From the NCBI GenBank assembly GCA_029204225.1, contig CM055110.1:3166686-3230685 (forward strand): a stretch of DNA of 64,000 nucleotides, written 5' to 3'. Positions 20,562 to 33,242 of the stretch are shown in pieces (the stretch's first letter is position 1; each line of letters starts with the position of its first letter). The position numbers and the translations under genes were made by a program. Origin of the DNA: Diphasiastrum complanatum. Taxonomy: Eukaryota > Streptophyta > Lycopodiopsida > Lycopodiales > Lycopodiaceae. The notes beneath the pieces were generated by a model. That model did no database searches, was not told the origin of the DNA, and saw nothing but the letters and a program-made list of their open reading frames with translations.

Positions 20562-22925
20562 ACAGTTTGTAACCATCTTTTCATCTCATTTTCAGGTTTA
20601 ATATTTGGGGCACTTTCATATTTACATCGGCTTTCTGTAATGCTAGATATCTTTCCCTTTTGTGGCCAATCATGTCTGCATATACTGGGATGGTGTATCA
20701 TGATCTCTTTCACAGAGGTTAACCTTTCTTTGAAAATGGCGAACAAGTTTTTGCAAAGGTAGCCATTTTCTTAAATGTGTGAAATCTTTGTCTACTATTT
20801 GTTGGAATTGGTGGGAAGTTGTTCAGCGGATTTGGCCTCACATTTCTTTTGAACTCTTTTCCCCTGATTGATGCTTATACGAAGTCTGACTTGTTATATC
20901 CTTCACATTTTACTATTTGAGTAATTTCTGGTATGTCTAAAGTACAGGCAAAAACTAAATCAAAATTATTGTTATGTTGTGTGCAACTTAAATTGTTAAA
21001 ACCTGAACCATATCTGCCTATTACATCAAAATATAGCCTTTGCAATTGAGAAATTGAATGTGTTTGTTGAGAATTTATTGCATTTTAACAAGTTTAGAAA
21101 TGGGTTTCAGGTAGTTTGACTAAACTCCCTATCATTCATGCATGGATGTAATGCTATATACAACACCTATTCAACTCTCCTAACCTGAATGATTTTTGAA
21201 GTAATCTGGGTGGTTCTTATAAGCAGCCATCTAGCATGAGTTACAACTCCAGACTATGCCGGCCATCCAGATTCTGCCTGTTCTTACTTGATATAGTGTT
21301 CGGATTTCGAAGCCTTTTGCACAGTTTCATGACATGGAAAAGTCTTTTATGTTAGTGTTGATACTCTTGGTTCTCTATGTAGCCGAACATCATATCGAGG
21401 ATAAGTGTTCAGTAGCATGCACTTTTCCCTGGCATAAACGTTATATTTCCCTGATTTACAAAACTTGCCATGCTAATAACTGCATAATTGCCAAAGCAAG
21501 TTCTCTTTTAAAAGTATGACAACTCGAAGATCCTTGATGAAGGAATGAATGGGCATCCCTTCAACCAACAAGGTTTATTTCAATATTCAAGCTGTTCTTT
21601 GCTGAAACCCACCCTTTCACTTTTTATGTTTTAGTAAGAATTTTGCAATTCTTAAACTGCTCTTCAACTTTTAAGGCACCAAATGCTGACAACTGTACAG
21701 GCTGACGTGAAAGTTTTCATGAATATTCACATTCATGAAAATGTTTCTGAATTTTCTGAAAATATTCAGATACTATCCTGGTGGTTGCTGGTTGATAGCT
21801 TCTTTACTCTTAGAGAAGTCGGAAGTTATATTCTTTGTTTGTTTGCATCATGTTCATGCAATGTTGGTATGGGTTTGTCTCATTGTGTTTGACTTTGGAA
21901 GGCTTGTGGGTTTTTGAATGATGTCCTTTTCATCCTCCCGACTCCAAATTCCCGTAGTTAAAATCTTCAAACTAAAGCTTACTGTGATCCATCAATATCT
22001 AGGATATTGACAAGATTAACAAATAAGTCAAACAACAACAAGAAAAGCTAACAACTTCACGAAGCCAAAATTGTGCTCAACCCTGGGAAAGGATGGAAAT
22101 ATGAACTCAAAAAGTTATTTTCTGAAAAGTAATATTTGTTTGAAGGACATATAATTTGTTTATGATGCTAATGGATTTGATCTTATCGTTCAGGGCCACA
22201 ATCTGGTCAGCTCTAAATATCAGCTATTGAGATACCTGGCCACACATTAATCAGATTGTAGGCATTCATCACATACAAATAGCAAGAATAACCACTGGGC
22301 TGTTGAAGGTCCAAACAAGTTAGAAAGTACACTTTTTACAAGAGGAAAAACCTTGCTATGAAAGGACTAGTATAAATCAAAATGGCAGATTAGGCACCCT
22401 CGCCCATTTTGGAAAGAAAACAAACAAAGGATGAAGGAATATAAAAAAAATCAAGCCCATCAAATATCAAATCTTTGGTGGTGTGTTTATACATCGTAGA
22501 ATCTTTGATCTTGTATGCATACAAGGAGCAAAAGTTCATAACTTTTATTATTATTATATATTATTAGCTTCTTACCAAAAGACTCACTAAAAGATACACT
22601 ATTATTACCCAAATTTCCTTATCATGTTTCCACTTATCCCAATACCCATACTTCAACAATATAAGACTACCATGTAGGAACTCCCATCCACCAATATAAG
22701 CTGCAAATCAGTTCTACTCCAGAACTTTATCACAACACTAATCAAACATAATTTTTCATGTTACAATAACTAATATGAAATTCATAGATATATTGTGTCA
22801 GTGTAATGTATGAACTTGTATGTCGTGAGAAATTAATGTGAAATATATTGAAACTATGCTACTACACAATGGTAGAATCACCCTCATCATTGTGTGATCG
22901 CTCATGTCATTATTGTGTAACAGCA
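20562..22925. other. LHW 3' UTR and downstream intergenic DNA
   Basis: Begins directly after the LHW stop. The first few hundred bases are presumably 3' UTR, but no clear AATAAA signal fixes the end. No further gene is recognised up to the repeat array at 22926. Confidence 0.5.
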
Positions 22926-23323
22926 CTCAAGGGTGTTGGCTCAATTGGTTATCTTGACATCCAAAGTCTCTTTGGTCTCAAATTCGAGCCTCCCCTTGGA
23001 AACCAAGAAGCATTATGTTAATGACCCAACGGGGTTGGCTCAACTGGTTAGCTTGGCATCCAAAGTTTCTTTGGTCCCAGGTTCGAGCCTCCCCTTGAAA
23101 ACCAAGAAGCATTATTGTGTAACACCCAACGGGGTTGGCTCAACTGGTTAGCTTGGCATCCAAAGTTTCTTTGGTCCCAGGTTCGAACCTCCCCTTGGAA
23201 ACCAAGAAGCATTATTGTGTAACACCAACGGGATTGGCTGAGTTGGTTAGTTTGACATCCAAAGTTTATTTGGTCTCATGTTCGAGCCTCCCCTTGGAAA
23301 CCAAGAAGCATTATTGTGTAACA
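22926..23323 (+). repeat. Four tandem ~99-bp units with tRNA-like A and B boxes
   Basis: The anchor TTGGCT recurs at 22936, 23035, 23135 and 23234 (periods 99, 100, 99). Each unit contains a Pol III box A match (TGGCTCAACTGG or close) and, 44 bases later, a box B match (GGTTCGAGCC; GGTTCGAACC in unit 3). That is the A-to-B distance of a normal tRNA. A CCAAAGTTTCTTTGG hairpin sits where the anticodon arm would be. The acceptor-stem ends do not pair, so these are not functional tRNAs. They look like a tandemly amplified tRNA-derived (SINE-head-like) sequence. The remainder of each unit is CTTGGAAACCAAGAAGCATTATTGTGTAACA-like, in parts. Confidence 0.8.
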
Positions 23324-25848
23324 TCTTAATTCTCATTTATATTGAATGAGACATATGTTAGAACTAGCATGACGGACAAAATATTTCAAATCAGGCAGTT
23401 TGGTACAATTGATGAAGAGGCCCTCTTGAAGCACATACCTCACGATGATATGAATCAGATGATCAAAGAAGCAAAAAAGGAGACCAAGAGTGAAGGAGCC
23501 CATTAGATATGCTATACTGTCTCTTTAGCGCTCTTATTCTAGATTGTCTTCAAGGTGCATCACTACTTTATGGTACATGCACGGTGTTGTTGAAATTGTG
23601 AAGATATTTCGTGGATCAATCTAAATTCACGTTTAAGTTGAGTCATCCAAAACAAGAGAGTTCACAAGGAGGCATGCCATAAAGGAAATATAATGCTATT
23701 TCAAGACAGAGCTACAAGCTCTCAGGTAGGCAATTCTGCCAATGGTGATGACTCTTTCAAGTTGGTCATGACCATCCTATGGGATAAGCCAAAGCTTCAC
23801 GCGACTGTGGAGGAGAAGCTAGTTCTTGTATCCACTTCCAAGGTAAGCAAAGTTGTAGAAAATTCATTATTAAAAAAAATTTGCATTAAAAATTTGTGAC
23901 GTGTACTTTGATTCTCTCAATTAGAACTAAATATTTTGTAAATTCATCATAAAAGATATTGCATGTTTTATTTGATTAGTGCCTAATATCAATCTACCAG
24001 AGAAATAATTAGGTTCTCTTTCAAAATGTAGATGACTATTAGTTCATTCAGCTTGCAAAATACTACCATCAATTCTCACAATGTTTTTCTTTCTTTCAGT
24101 AATTTACATTCTATATGTCAAGTCATTTGGATTATGGTTATAGAGCCTATTTTTGCTGGCCTTCTAATATAATTTTAAATGACATAGATGAGGACAATAT
24201 CATTCCATAATGGAAAGACAATTTTGATAAAATTCAGTTTTGGAGCTCATTGTAGGTGATTCCATTATAGTTCTTGTCGAGATCTACTATTTCATGACTT
24301 ATATTTGATGTTCATTTATCTTAGTTGAAGCTTCCTTTTTGTCCATCTTTTGCTATCTTTTGAGCTAATGTGATGCCATATCTGTGAATCTTATTCCTAA
24401 CTTCTTGTCGCTTGATTGAGCATGAATCCTTGTCTAATGGCCTCCATGGGAAGCTGTTTAGAAAAGGTTGAGGTGTCTCAATGTAGCACCATGTCAAGCA
24501 TTCACAAATAGCTAAGTCAAGGAATAGAAATTTAATTGTTAATTACTTTCAACGATGGTAAAGGTTGTCCTCATTCAATTATGTATAGAATAACAAACAA
24601 ATTTCAGAAAATTATTTTCAATTTCTAATGTAGAATTGGCCTCTAAACTACTCCCAACTCGCAAGGTTCCTTTAAGCATACACAATGAGCTCTAGCTTTG
24701 TATTGACTATTTGTGTATTGAGTATTCAAATGGCACATGAGAAAGTGACCTTTGGAAGTTGATTTGACACAAAACTGTTTGGTAATTTTTGCTGGAGTCT
24801 ACAACAAACTTTTTGGAGTCATGAATGGGCATTAGAAGCAAATTGCCTTTTGTCTTATGTAATAGATTTGGTTGAACTTGGGCATTCTGGGACAAATGTC
24901 TCTTGGTCAAAGTTGACATGCATCTCATATTGAAAATGTAATTGGATAACAAGCATTATAATTTTAATAAATCTTGTGAGCTCCAATAGACTGCACGACA
25001 ATTTTTTTTTTTTGTTTGGAAAATCTAATTTTCTCTTTTGTAGGATATGGCACAACATCAAATGGTGTTTGTGAGAATTATGCCATTGACACTTATATAG
25101 CTTCCACATGTGTGGTTATTGTAGGTCAACTAATTGAAAACTTGCAAATCATTACAATTGCTTGAAGTAGCTTGGCCAAGACAAAATCTTGGAATGTTGA
25201 GTTCTTCGCCCAAGCAAACAAGTCACAATTATGCTATTCAATTCTAGGTTCATAGTGATAAAATTTATAACTTAAGGACAATGCTCACTTTGTTGTCCAA
25301 GATATAGAGAGCCATATATGTCAACTTGTTCTTTATATGCAGGATCGATCTAGGTCTACTACATGTGAGTATGTTAATGATGAGTGATGTGGTTACTATG
25401 ATCATAACTCTTTGATTTTCACATATCATGTGATTGTGCAAGAGGTTTTTTCTAGGCTCTTTTGTGGCCAAATTTGGCTTGTTTTCCATGATTTTGGCAC
25501 AAAATGAAGGGTAGAATTCAAAATCCAGCAAGATCAGATCATTTGATTGGTTGTAACTTTGTATTTTGGATTGCATGTGGATTTGGAAAACATTCTTGCC
25601 ATTAATTTCCAATTGTGCATGGTGAAAAAACCTAGAAAGGGCTAAAATTCATGATTTTTGCTTGTTTTTTCATGAAATTGGATGGTAGGAGGTTGTTGAA
25701 CATCAATTGAAGCTGTGAAAAGATGAATCATAGTCTTTTGAAGCTTTCCTAGAAGTTAGAGCCAAGAATTCCAACAATTGGGATTGTAGGAAGTCAAAAA
25801 GTATAAAAAATAGACCAATTTTGGTGAATTTTGGGAGATCGATTTCTC
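23324..25848. other. Intergenic, no gene recognised
   Basis: Short open stretches only. One of 45 codons at 23369-23506 (begins MTDKIFQIRQFGTIDEEA) and one at 23693-23899 have no family I recognise and could be fragments of an old gene. The sequence upstream of 25849 is unlike copia coding, so the element starting there is truncated at its 5' side. Confidence 0.5.
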
Positions 25849-28016
25849 TGAATTTGGATGTAAGGCCTTTGTACACATTTCTAAGGAAGAGAGACGTAAA
25901 CTTGATGTAAAAGCTATCAAGTGTATATTCCTAGGATATGATGATCGTGTGAAGGGCTATAGATGTTTTGATCCAACGGAAAACAAAATCCATGTAAGCC
26001 ATGATGTTATCTTTGATGAATCTAAGATGTATGAAGACGAGGATGCTGAGAAGATAGACACATCCAATGGAAAAGATGGTATAGTGAGGATACCTCCTGA
26101 TGATGATCCACTTATTGACTTTCCAAGTGATGAACATGAGGATACATCTCAAGATACTACTACTCAACCTCTAGAGACAGGTTGAAGAGGTAGAGACAAA
26201 CCTTTTGGTGCAAGAAGTATTGAAGTTGCAGGTGACAAATGCAAGGAGAAGGATGTACCGTGGGATACATTTTCACCAGGAAGCCGATCACCTAACAGGA
26301 AGCTGCCTAAGTGGTTTGAGAGATTGTTGGAGAGTCGTGACATGGATGACTTTCCAGGATCATCCAGCCAGGGAGAGCTACGAAGATCAACAAGAGAGAA
26401 GACACAACCTGAAAGGTATGAAGCAAATTATGCTCTCTTATCTAGCATTATTCAAAGCAAAGAACCTTCGACTTATGGTGAAGTGAAGGATGATGACATT
26501 TGGGTCAAGGCCATGGGAGAGGAGATGGAGTCAATTGCTAAGCATAGCACATGGGACTTAGTAGAACCACCAATTGGCAAGAAACCCATTGGTTGCAAAT
26601 GGATATACTGGACTAAGTACCATGTAGATGGAAGTATAGCAAAGCACAAGGCAAGATCGGTAATCAAAGGGTATGCACAAAGTAAAGGCATCGACTATGA
26701 GGTGACCTTTGTGCCAGTATGTAAGTGGAATACTCTACGTCTACTTGTTGCTTTAGCTTCACATTTTGGTTGGCCTTTGCATCAGATGGATGTAAAATCT
26801 GCTTTTCTAAATGGTGAGTTAGAAGAAGAGGTGTTCATGGATCAACCTGAAGGCTTTGTAGCAAAAGGACAAGAAAATAAAGTATGTCGCTTGAAGAAAG
26901 CGCTTTATGATCTTAAACAGGCACCACGTGCGTGGTGGTATAGCAGGATTGATGCCTACTTCCATTCAAAGGGGATGGTGAGAACACATTCTGATCCAAA
27001 TCTGTATGTCTTATGCTTTGATGGTATGGTTGCTTTGATGGTATGGTTGCTTTAATTGTTCTTTATGTTGATGACTTGACTATTACGAGAAATAATTAAG
27101 AGATGGTAGACATGATCAAGAAAGACCTCATGGAACAATTTGAGATGACAGATCTCAGCCTGATGCATTATTGCCTTGGAGTAGAGGTGTGGCAAAAAGG
27201 ACATGAAGTGGGTTTAACACATGTGAAGTATGTCAAAGCCTTTGTTGCACAGGTTTAGCTTGCAGGATTGCAAACTAGTGAATACTCCTATTGAACCAGG
27301 TAAAAGGTTTTCTAAGCCTGATGTGTCATAGTCATTTGATGCTACGCTATATAGGCAGTTAGTAGGGAGCTTGATTTACCTTACCACGACTAGACCAGAT
27401 ATATGGTATGCTATTGGTATTGTAAATCAGTTTATGACAACACCTACGGAAACTCATTGGAAGACAGCTAAGCGCATTTTGCATTATGTAAAAGGCACTT
27501 CAGATTATGGCTTGATTAACAGGAAGCATGAGGGTTTACCTGAGTTGTGTGGCTATGTGGATGCGGATTGGGGAGGTGACTATGATGATCGTAGATCCAC
27601 CATAGGGTATATATTCCAGCTTTGTGGCAGTTGCTTTTCCTGGTCTAGTAATATCAAAGTACAATTGCTCTATCCATCATAGAAGCAGAGTGTAAGGCAA
27701 TGTGTAGTGCAGCACGTGAAGCTATATGGTTGAGACAAATCTTCGAAGAAGTTGGCATGAAGCAGAAAGATTCCATGATGTTACATAGCAACAGTCAGAG
27801 TGGCATTCAACTAGCAAAGAATCCAGTGTTCCATGCGAGAACCAGACATGTTGAGATTCAGTATCACTTTATACATGAGAGGCTGCTGATTCGTGAGATT
27901 CATGTTGTTCATTGTAGTACTGAAGAACAACTAGCTGATATTTTCACTAAGCTACTTGTTGGAGAAAAGTTTGATAAGTTTATATCAAAGCTTTTTGTAC
28001 TTAAAGTTTGTTGACT
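25849..28016 (+). mobile_element. Ty1/copia pol remnant: integrase tail, RT, RNase H
   Basis: A 5'-truncated copia pol. From 25849 come the integrase C-terminal part (FGCKAFVHI, then GYRCFDPTENKIHVSHDVIFDE) and an RRSTRE linker near 26380. The reverse transcriptase begins with WDLVEPPIGKKPIGCKWIY and contains the MDVKSAFLNGELEEEVFM block (26787-26850). A 17-bp tandem duplication (27015-27031 and 27032-27048) shifts the frame just before the catalytic YVDDL at 27064-27078. More stops follow at about 27099 and 27256. RNase H (YVDADWGGDYDDRRS, 27555 on) and the C-terminal tail with ADIFTK (about 27938) lie in two further frames. The element cannot make a working polyprotein. Confidence 0.9.
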
Positions 28017-28058
28017 TTAAAGCTATGTATATGATTGTATAAAAAGTAGACTCTACTT

Positions 28059-28356
28059 TAAGGGAGAGAGCTAGAATTAAAGTAGAATCACTGTGCTACT
28101 ATACTATGGGTCCTGTTAGTTGATAAGGATCAGTTGGCCTTGCCACGAGGCAAGTTGACAGGACACGTGTCCCGCCAACGGCAACCTGGGTCATGCATGG
28201 GTTGCTTGAGTGAACAACTATATCTACAGTGTAATTTCATTTATATGCAAAGGATCAAGAAGGCAGAATCGCTTTCAAGTTTATGCTTTCTTGGTTTCAT
28301 TAGTTACTGTTTCTCCTTTAGCAAGTAAAATGAGCAAGTGAGCTAACCTCCTCCTC

Positions 28357-28454
<98 letters not shown>

Positions 28455-28500
28455 AATCATGATGTGTGTGTGGATAGTTTAGGAAGGAGTAGTGTTAAGG
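28059..28500 (+). mobile_element. Probable 3' LTR of the preceding copia
   Basis: A purine tract (TTAAGGGAGAGAG, 28059-28071) follows the pol stop by about 45 bases, the usual place for the 3' LTR start. The LTR start base pair is not a clean TG, and its end is unclear because a long (TC)n tract begins at 28360. No second copy is present in the window. Confidence 0.4.
28360..28449 (+). repeat. (TC)n microsatellite
   Basis: About 90 bases of uninterrupted CT dinucleotide, preceded by a short (CTC)n run. Confidence 0.97.
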
Positions 28501-28971
28501 TGGTGTAGTGTTATTGAAGAAAGTAAAAGCATCTAGAACTTGCAACTAAGTGTTGGATTTATCTCCTTTACTTTCCTAAATCCTATGTTAATCTGCCTCC
28601 ATTCATGTTGCTGCATTTTTACTCATGTTGTCGCACAGTCTGCATATTTACATGTAAAATAAGACAGACGAATAAAATGCGATTGTCAGCATAAATACAA
28701 GTAAAAGTCCACAGACAAAAAATTGCAACACTGTGTTTTCACACGTGATTTGTGACAAACGAAAAAGACGACACTGCCCTACAAAATGCCAAAGTTGCCC
28801 TAATGGAAAAGCGAAGGTACCTTGTAAATCAAATCTTAAGGCATTTGTCAGAGTGTCGCATTTTTTGCATCTTCACCAACATTCATTTCAGTGAAGGTTG
28901 ACATCGCGGCCTTCTCACGCTCATCCCATGCAATTGTGCAAATAGATTTGACAACGACAGCAGCCACCCAC
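28500..28971. other. No gene; perhaps the start of the following LTR
   Basis: No coding seen. The LTR that ends at 29776 may begin in here (for instance near 28732, TGTGTTTTCACACGTG), but the related minus-strand copy at 53567-54340 shares sequence only from about 28972 on. Confidence 0.4.
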
Positions 28972-29776
28972 GATCTCCCATATACAGCACATTCACTTTG
29001 TACTTTCTTCATCTGCACACCTGTAAAATTATGTATATATATTGAATACCATTTACGTATTCCGCATGTGAGAGAAATTAAGTAAGAGAAACAAGCAACA
29101 AGCATAATAGCATCAGAAGCTTATTAGAGATAGATGAAGTAGATGCTTTCGTGCACTGATTCATTGTATTGTCAGTAATGGGTTTATTCCTTTCACAGAT
29201 TGGATTAGCTTTGTGAAGCACGTGGTTTCATCCGCTATTGTCTTGTGCTCACCTGCATTATTGACCTGTATATTTTACTTAATCTGATAACAACTCTATT
29301 TGTTCTGCGTTCAGATTTGTGTCAATATTGCTATGCTTTTCTACATTCTGTCCGACTCTCTTATTGCTCAATCTGGTAGTCTGTTCTTAGCGAATTATTA
29401 TTAGTCTAGTTGTTTGCGAATAATATTTAGTCTTTCCTTTCACGACTAATTCACGACTGATTATCAATCGAGTTCAGTCTAGCTCTTCGCGACAAATGAT
29501 TTATCTAGTTGTCATGACAAATTATCTTTCTGATGTTTTGTTGTGTAATGTTTGGCGACGTAATAAGATCAAACATGATTTATATTACTAACGTTCTATT
29601 TTGTCTGATAGGTGTAGTCATGCATAGGGAAAGAGTGAGATAGCTCATTCTGCTGTGCACGAACACTTTTCATTCGAGTTCGTTTCTTTTTTGAGTTTCA
29701 AGTTTGCTTCTTATTGTGTTCGTTTCTTCTCAAGCTATTTTTGTTTCTCTCTCTCACACACCCTCTTTCTCCAACC
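28972..29776 (+). mobile_element. 5' LTR of copia family A
   Basis: Reverse complement of 53567-54340 is clearly the same LTR (for example GATCTCCCAT at the outer end and TTTCTCCAAC at the inner end). It stops directly before a primer-binding site at 29777. The last base pair is CC here but CA in the other copy. The outer boundary given is where similarity between the two copies begins; the true LTR may start earlier. Confidence 0.8.
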
Positions 29777-29788
29777 TGGTATCAGAGC
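29777..29788 (+). mobile_element. Copia primer-binding site
   Basis: TGGTATCAGAGC, the standard copia sequence complementary to the 3' part of initiator tRNA-Met, immediately following the LTR. Confidence 0.9.
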
Positions 29789-29935
29789 TATTTTCTATAG
29801 CCTGAGAAGCTTCCATAGTACAAGACTCTACCAGCCAATAGAGTAATTGTCTTCTTGTTCTGTAATCCAATACTAGATTTTCATACTTAGGTCATTGATA
29901 GTTTTGTTTTCCTATCATCTAGACTAATCTTCCAC

Positions 29936-30960
29936 ATGGATTCCCAAGGAAAAGCCAATCCTATCATGGACAAGCCTGATGGAGCCAATTACCATATGTG
30001 GAAATTTAAGATGAAAACTGTACTAATGGCTAAAGAATTGTATGACGTTGTTACAGGTGCAGAAGGAAAACCTGAAGCAGACGACACATCAATCGCCAGA
30101 TGGAAGCTGAAGGATGGAAAGACTTTTGCGTTGATCATCATAAACATTACGGATATCCGGATCGGCCATGTATTCGAGGCCCATATGTCCAAAGAGGTCT
30201 AAGACATCTTGGGCACACTATACAAAGTGCGAGATACAGCTTCCAAGCTACATTTCAAAAAGAAATTTTACTCCATCAAAATGGTGAATGGTGATTCCCT
30301 GCAGAATCACATCAGCCAATTCAAGAACCTGCTGAAGCAAATAGTCACTGTCGGATCTATCATAGATGATCAAGACGCAGTGATGCAACTGCTTACAAGC
30401 TTGCCAAGCTCATACAACAGCTGGGTGATGATCATCGCGACACATCCAGAACTGACTCTTTCGAGAGTCATTACTATATGTTGTTGTAGGAAGACATGCG
30501 GAGGAATGAAGTCTCAAGTTCCTCAGCTGACACACTTTGTACATGAACAAGAGCACGACTAAGTAGTAGAAGAAGAAAGGCCCGAAGCAAACAAAGCTAG
30601 ACCAAAAACCAGCACAACACAAAGAACGGTTGAATTCGCAGACAAAGAAGAAGCTGTTCTGCAAATACTGCAAGTGAAACAATCACGAAATTCAAGATTG
30701 TCGGATACTGCAAGCAAAGAACAACAACAAGGGGCAGTCAAATCAAGCGACAAATGCAGCTGCAGAAGCTCCACAGCCTATTCAAGAAGTGGATCATGAT
30801 GCCTTCATGACCAACCATTAAGGAGCATCCAGTGACAATTCTTGGTTCCTAGATTCCAGTGCCACTCAGCATATGACCAGAAGCAAGCCTATAAGCAAGT
30901 ACAGAGCCAGATTCTCATTTAGACAAGAAGTTCATGTGAGTCTAACTAGGAAGTTTCTGT
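29936..30960 (+). mobile_element. Copia family A gag and protease remnant
   Basis: The gag opens at ATG 29936, 148 bases after the primer site, with the UBN2-type start (DKPDGANYHMWKFKMKTVLM). A stop at 30200-30202 interrupts it; gag continues from 30209. The zinc knuckle near 30656-30705 keeps both Cys pairs and the His but contains a stop after its second Cys. The protease active-site motif appears near 30842 as DSSATQHM instead of DSGATxHM. Coding ends at about 30960, where the element is cut off against opposite-strand copia sequence. Integrase and reverse transcriptase are absent. Confidence 0.85.
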
Positions 30961-31029
30961 ACAACAAGCACAACTTCATCCAATATGAATAGAATGCATG
31001 ATCCCACTGAGTCCTATTATAAAATCTAT

Positions 31030-33240
31030 CAACAATTGAGGCCACATACTCCAAGTGAAGTCTTATGCTTCATGAACAAGCCTTTTCCCAATGCTTTGGT
31101 GAAGATATCAGCTACACATTCCCTTGAAGACACATGTTGAAGCTCCACTTCCTTTGCAATGACTCGCTCCCTCACAAAATGATATTGTATCTCAATATGC
31201 TTGCTCCTTGCATAGTTTTTGACAATAGAACTAAAAGATTCTTAGAAATTTGACACTCGGCCTCCTCTTGAATAGCATCTCAAAAGGTGTCCTTCCATCC
31301 AAAATAGCACTTGGCCACCTATTGCACAAGAAATTGGCACACAACAAAGCTTGATCCCAAAATGGTTTGTCAAGATTAGCACTTAACCTCATAGCTTTAG
31401 CACTTTCACATAAAGTCCTATTCTTCCTTTCAGCCACTCCATTTTGTTGTGGGGTCCTTGATGTTGTATACTCCCTCTTGATCCCATGCTCATCACAAAA
31501 GGCCTTGAACTTGTTAGATATGTACTCACCACCATTGTCACCTCTCAAGCACTTGATCTTTGTGGAAAATTGGTTCTCCCTTGCATTCTTGAACTTGACA
31601 AAGACATCATACACTTCATCCTTGCTCTTTAGTACATAGGTCCAACAAAATCTACTAAAATCGTCAATGAATGCTACATACATCTTAGCTCCACTATTGC
31701 TAATTGTAGTAAATCCATGAATATCCAAATGTACAAGTTGAAAAGGCTTTGTAGATCTAGAAATAGATCTAGTATAAGGTAGTTTATGTGACTTAGACAA
31801 AGCACAAGTCTCACAAACATGCTTGTCATTACTTAAGGAACTTGGAAGACCAATCACAACCTTCTTCCTTGCCGTTACCTCCAGTGACTTGAAGTTGAGG
31901 TGTCCCATCCTTTTATGACAAACCTCTTGAATAGAAATTTGCTCCCTTGCAACACATCCAACTTGGCTAGCAATAACACAAGCATCAAGTTTGAACAACT
32001 TCCCTTGCCTTTTACCTTTTCCAATCAAGACATCCTTCCTTTTGATCAAACAAGCATCTCCATCAAACTCCACCTTGAGGCCCTTACTTAGCATTTGACT
32101 CACACTAAGCAAATTCTTGGTAATAGGTGGAATAAACAAGACATCCTCCAAATGAACATTCCTATTTGTAGAGAGAGAAATAGGAATTGTGCCAATCCTT
32201 TTGATTGCACACTCATCATCATTGGCCATGTATGTAGATCACCCTCTTGTCATCTCCATATGCCAACAAAGAAGTGAAGTACTCTTTGTGAAAGGTCATG
32301 TGTGAACTTGCTCCACTATCAATCCACCAAGGATCTAGATCTCCATCATTAGCAAGCATACATGAAGACATCACAAAAGCATCATCATTTGCATCTTGCA
32401 CATCCAAACCATTCTCATCAAGAGTAAGATTACCTTACTTGTCTCCTTGATCTCTCTTCTTCTTGTAGCACTCACTTGCAAAGTGTCCTTTGATGCCACA
32501 ATAGAAGCCCTTGAGCTTTGATCTATCCTTCTTTTTCCACTTGAAGAAGCATCCACTTTATCTTGCCCTTTAGACCACTTGCTTTTGGTTTTGACCTTAT
32601 ATTTGCCCTTTGTGAACATAGCATCCTCTTGAAGTGTCAATGTAGATCCACCTCTTGCTTGAAGCCTATATTCCTCATTGATCAAGATCTCTTGAAGATC
32701 CATCAAACTTGGCAAAGTCTTTTGAATAGCAATACTTTGAACAATGTTAGCATGAGCATTCAACAAGCCATTAAGAATCACTTGAATAAGCTCTCCTTCC
32801 TTAATGCTTTCATCTATGCAAGCTAACTCATCATTCAATGCTTTCATTCTCAAAACAAAAGTACTTGGACTTTCTTCATTCTTTTGCAAACAAGAAAAGA
32901 TTTGCCTTCTTAGAGTCAACACTCTAGAAGTAGACTTGGATTCATAAAGCTTCTTCAATGAATTCCAAGCTTCCAAAGATGATGTGCACTTACCAACTTC
33001 CTTGAGAAGTTCATTGGTAACATTCATCGTTATCATGTGTAGAGCCTTCTTGGCCCTCTTGTCATAACTCAATTGATCTTGTTGTGTTGCTGGTCTCTCC
33101 TCCAAACCTACAACAATATCCAAAACATCATTCATCTCAAGAAGTGACTCCATCTTCACTTTCCATAATGAATAGTTACTTGAGGTAAGCCTATCATTGG
33201 CCTCCAACATGACTCCAATTGAGGTTTCCATGCCTCCAAC
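31030..33240 (-). mobile_element. Copia family B: gag-protease-integrase with RT deleted
   Basis: Read on the minus strand from 33230: gag (starts METSIGVMLEANDRLTSS, UBN2 domain through about 32800), a zinc knuckle near 32515-32480 whose first Cys is Gly (GFYCGIKGHFASEC), protease (WWIDSGASSHMT, near 32325-32290), the GAG-pre-integrase zinc motif, and the integrase core with its first two Asp and final Glu motifs (FIDDFSR, LRGDNGGEY, NGVAERKN). Small frameshifts near 32400 and 32225 divide the frame. Integrase stops at about 31231 in the block before the usual FGC, then a jump leads directly to the C-terminal tail after RNase H (31215-31030, with ADIFTKALGK). Reverse transcriptase and most of RNase H are therefore deleted. 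Confidence 0.88.
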
Positions 33241-33242
33241 AT

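Noticed and set aside
22926-23323. Functional tRNA genes or a CRISPR array
   Set aside because: No acceptor-stem pairing and no repeat-spacer pattern; whole units are tandem copies.
22933-23329. Plus-strand open frames with repeated 33-residue units
   Set aside because: By-product of the 99-bp tRNA-like array; box A and box B conservation explains the sequence better than coding.
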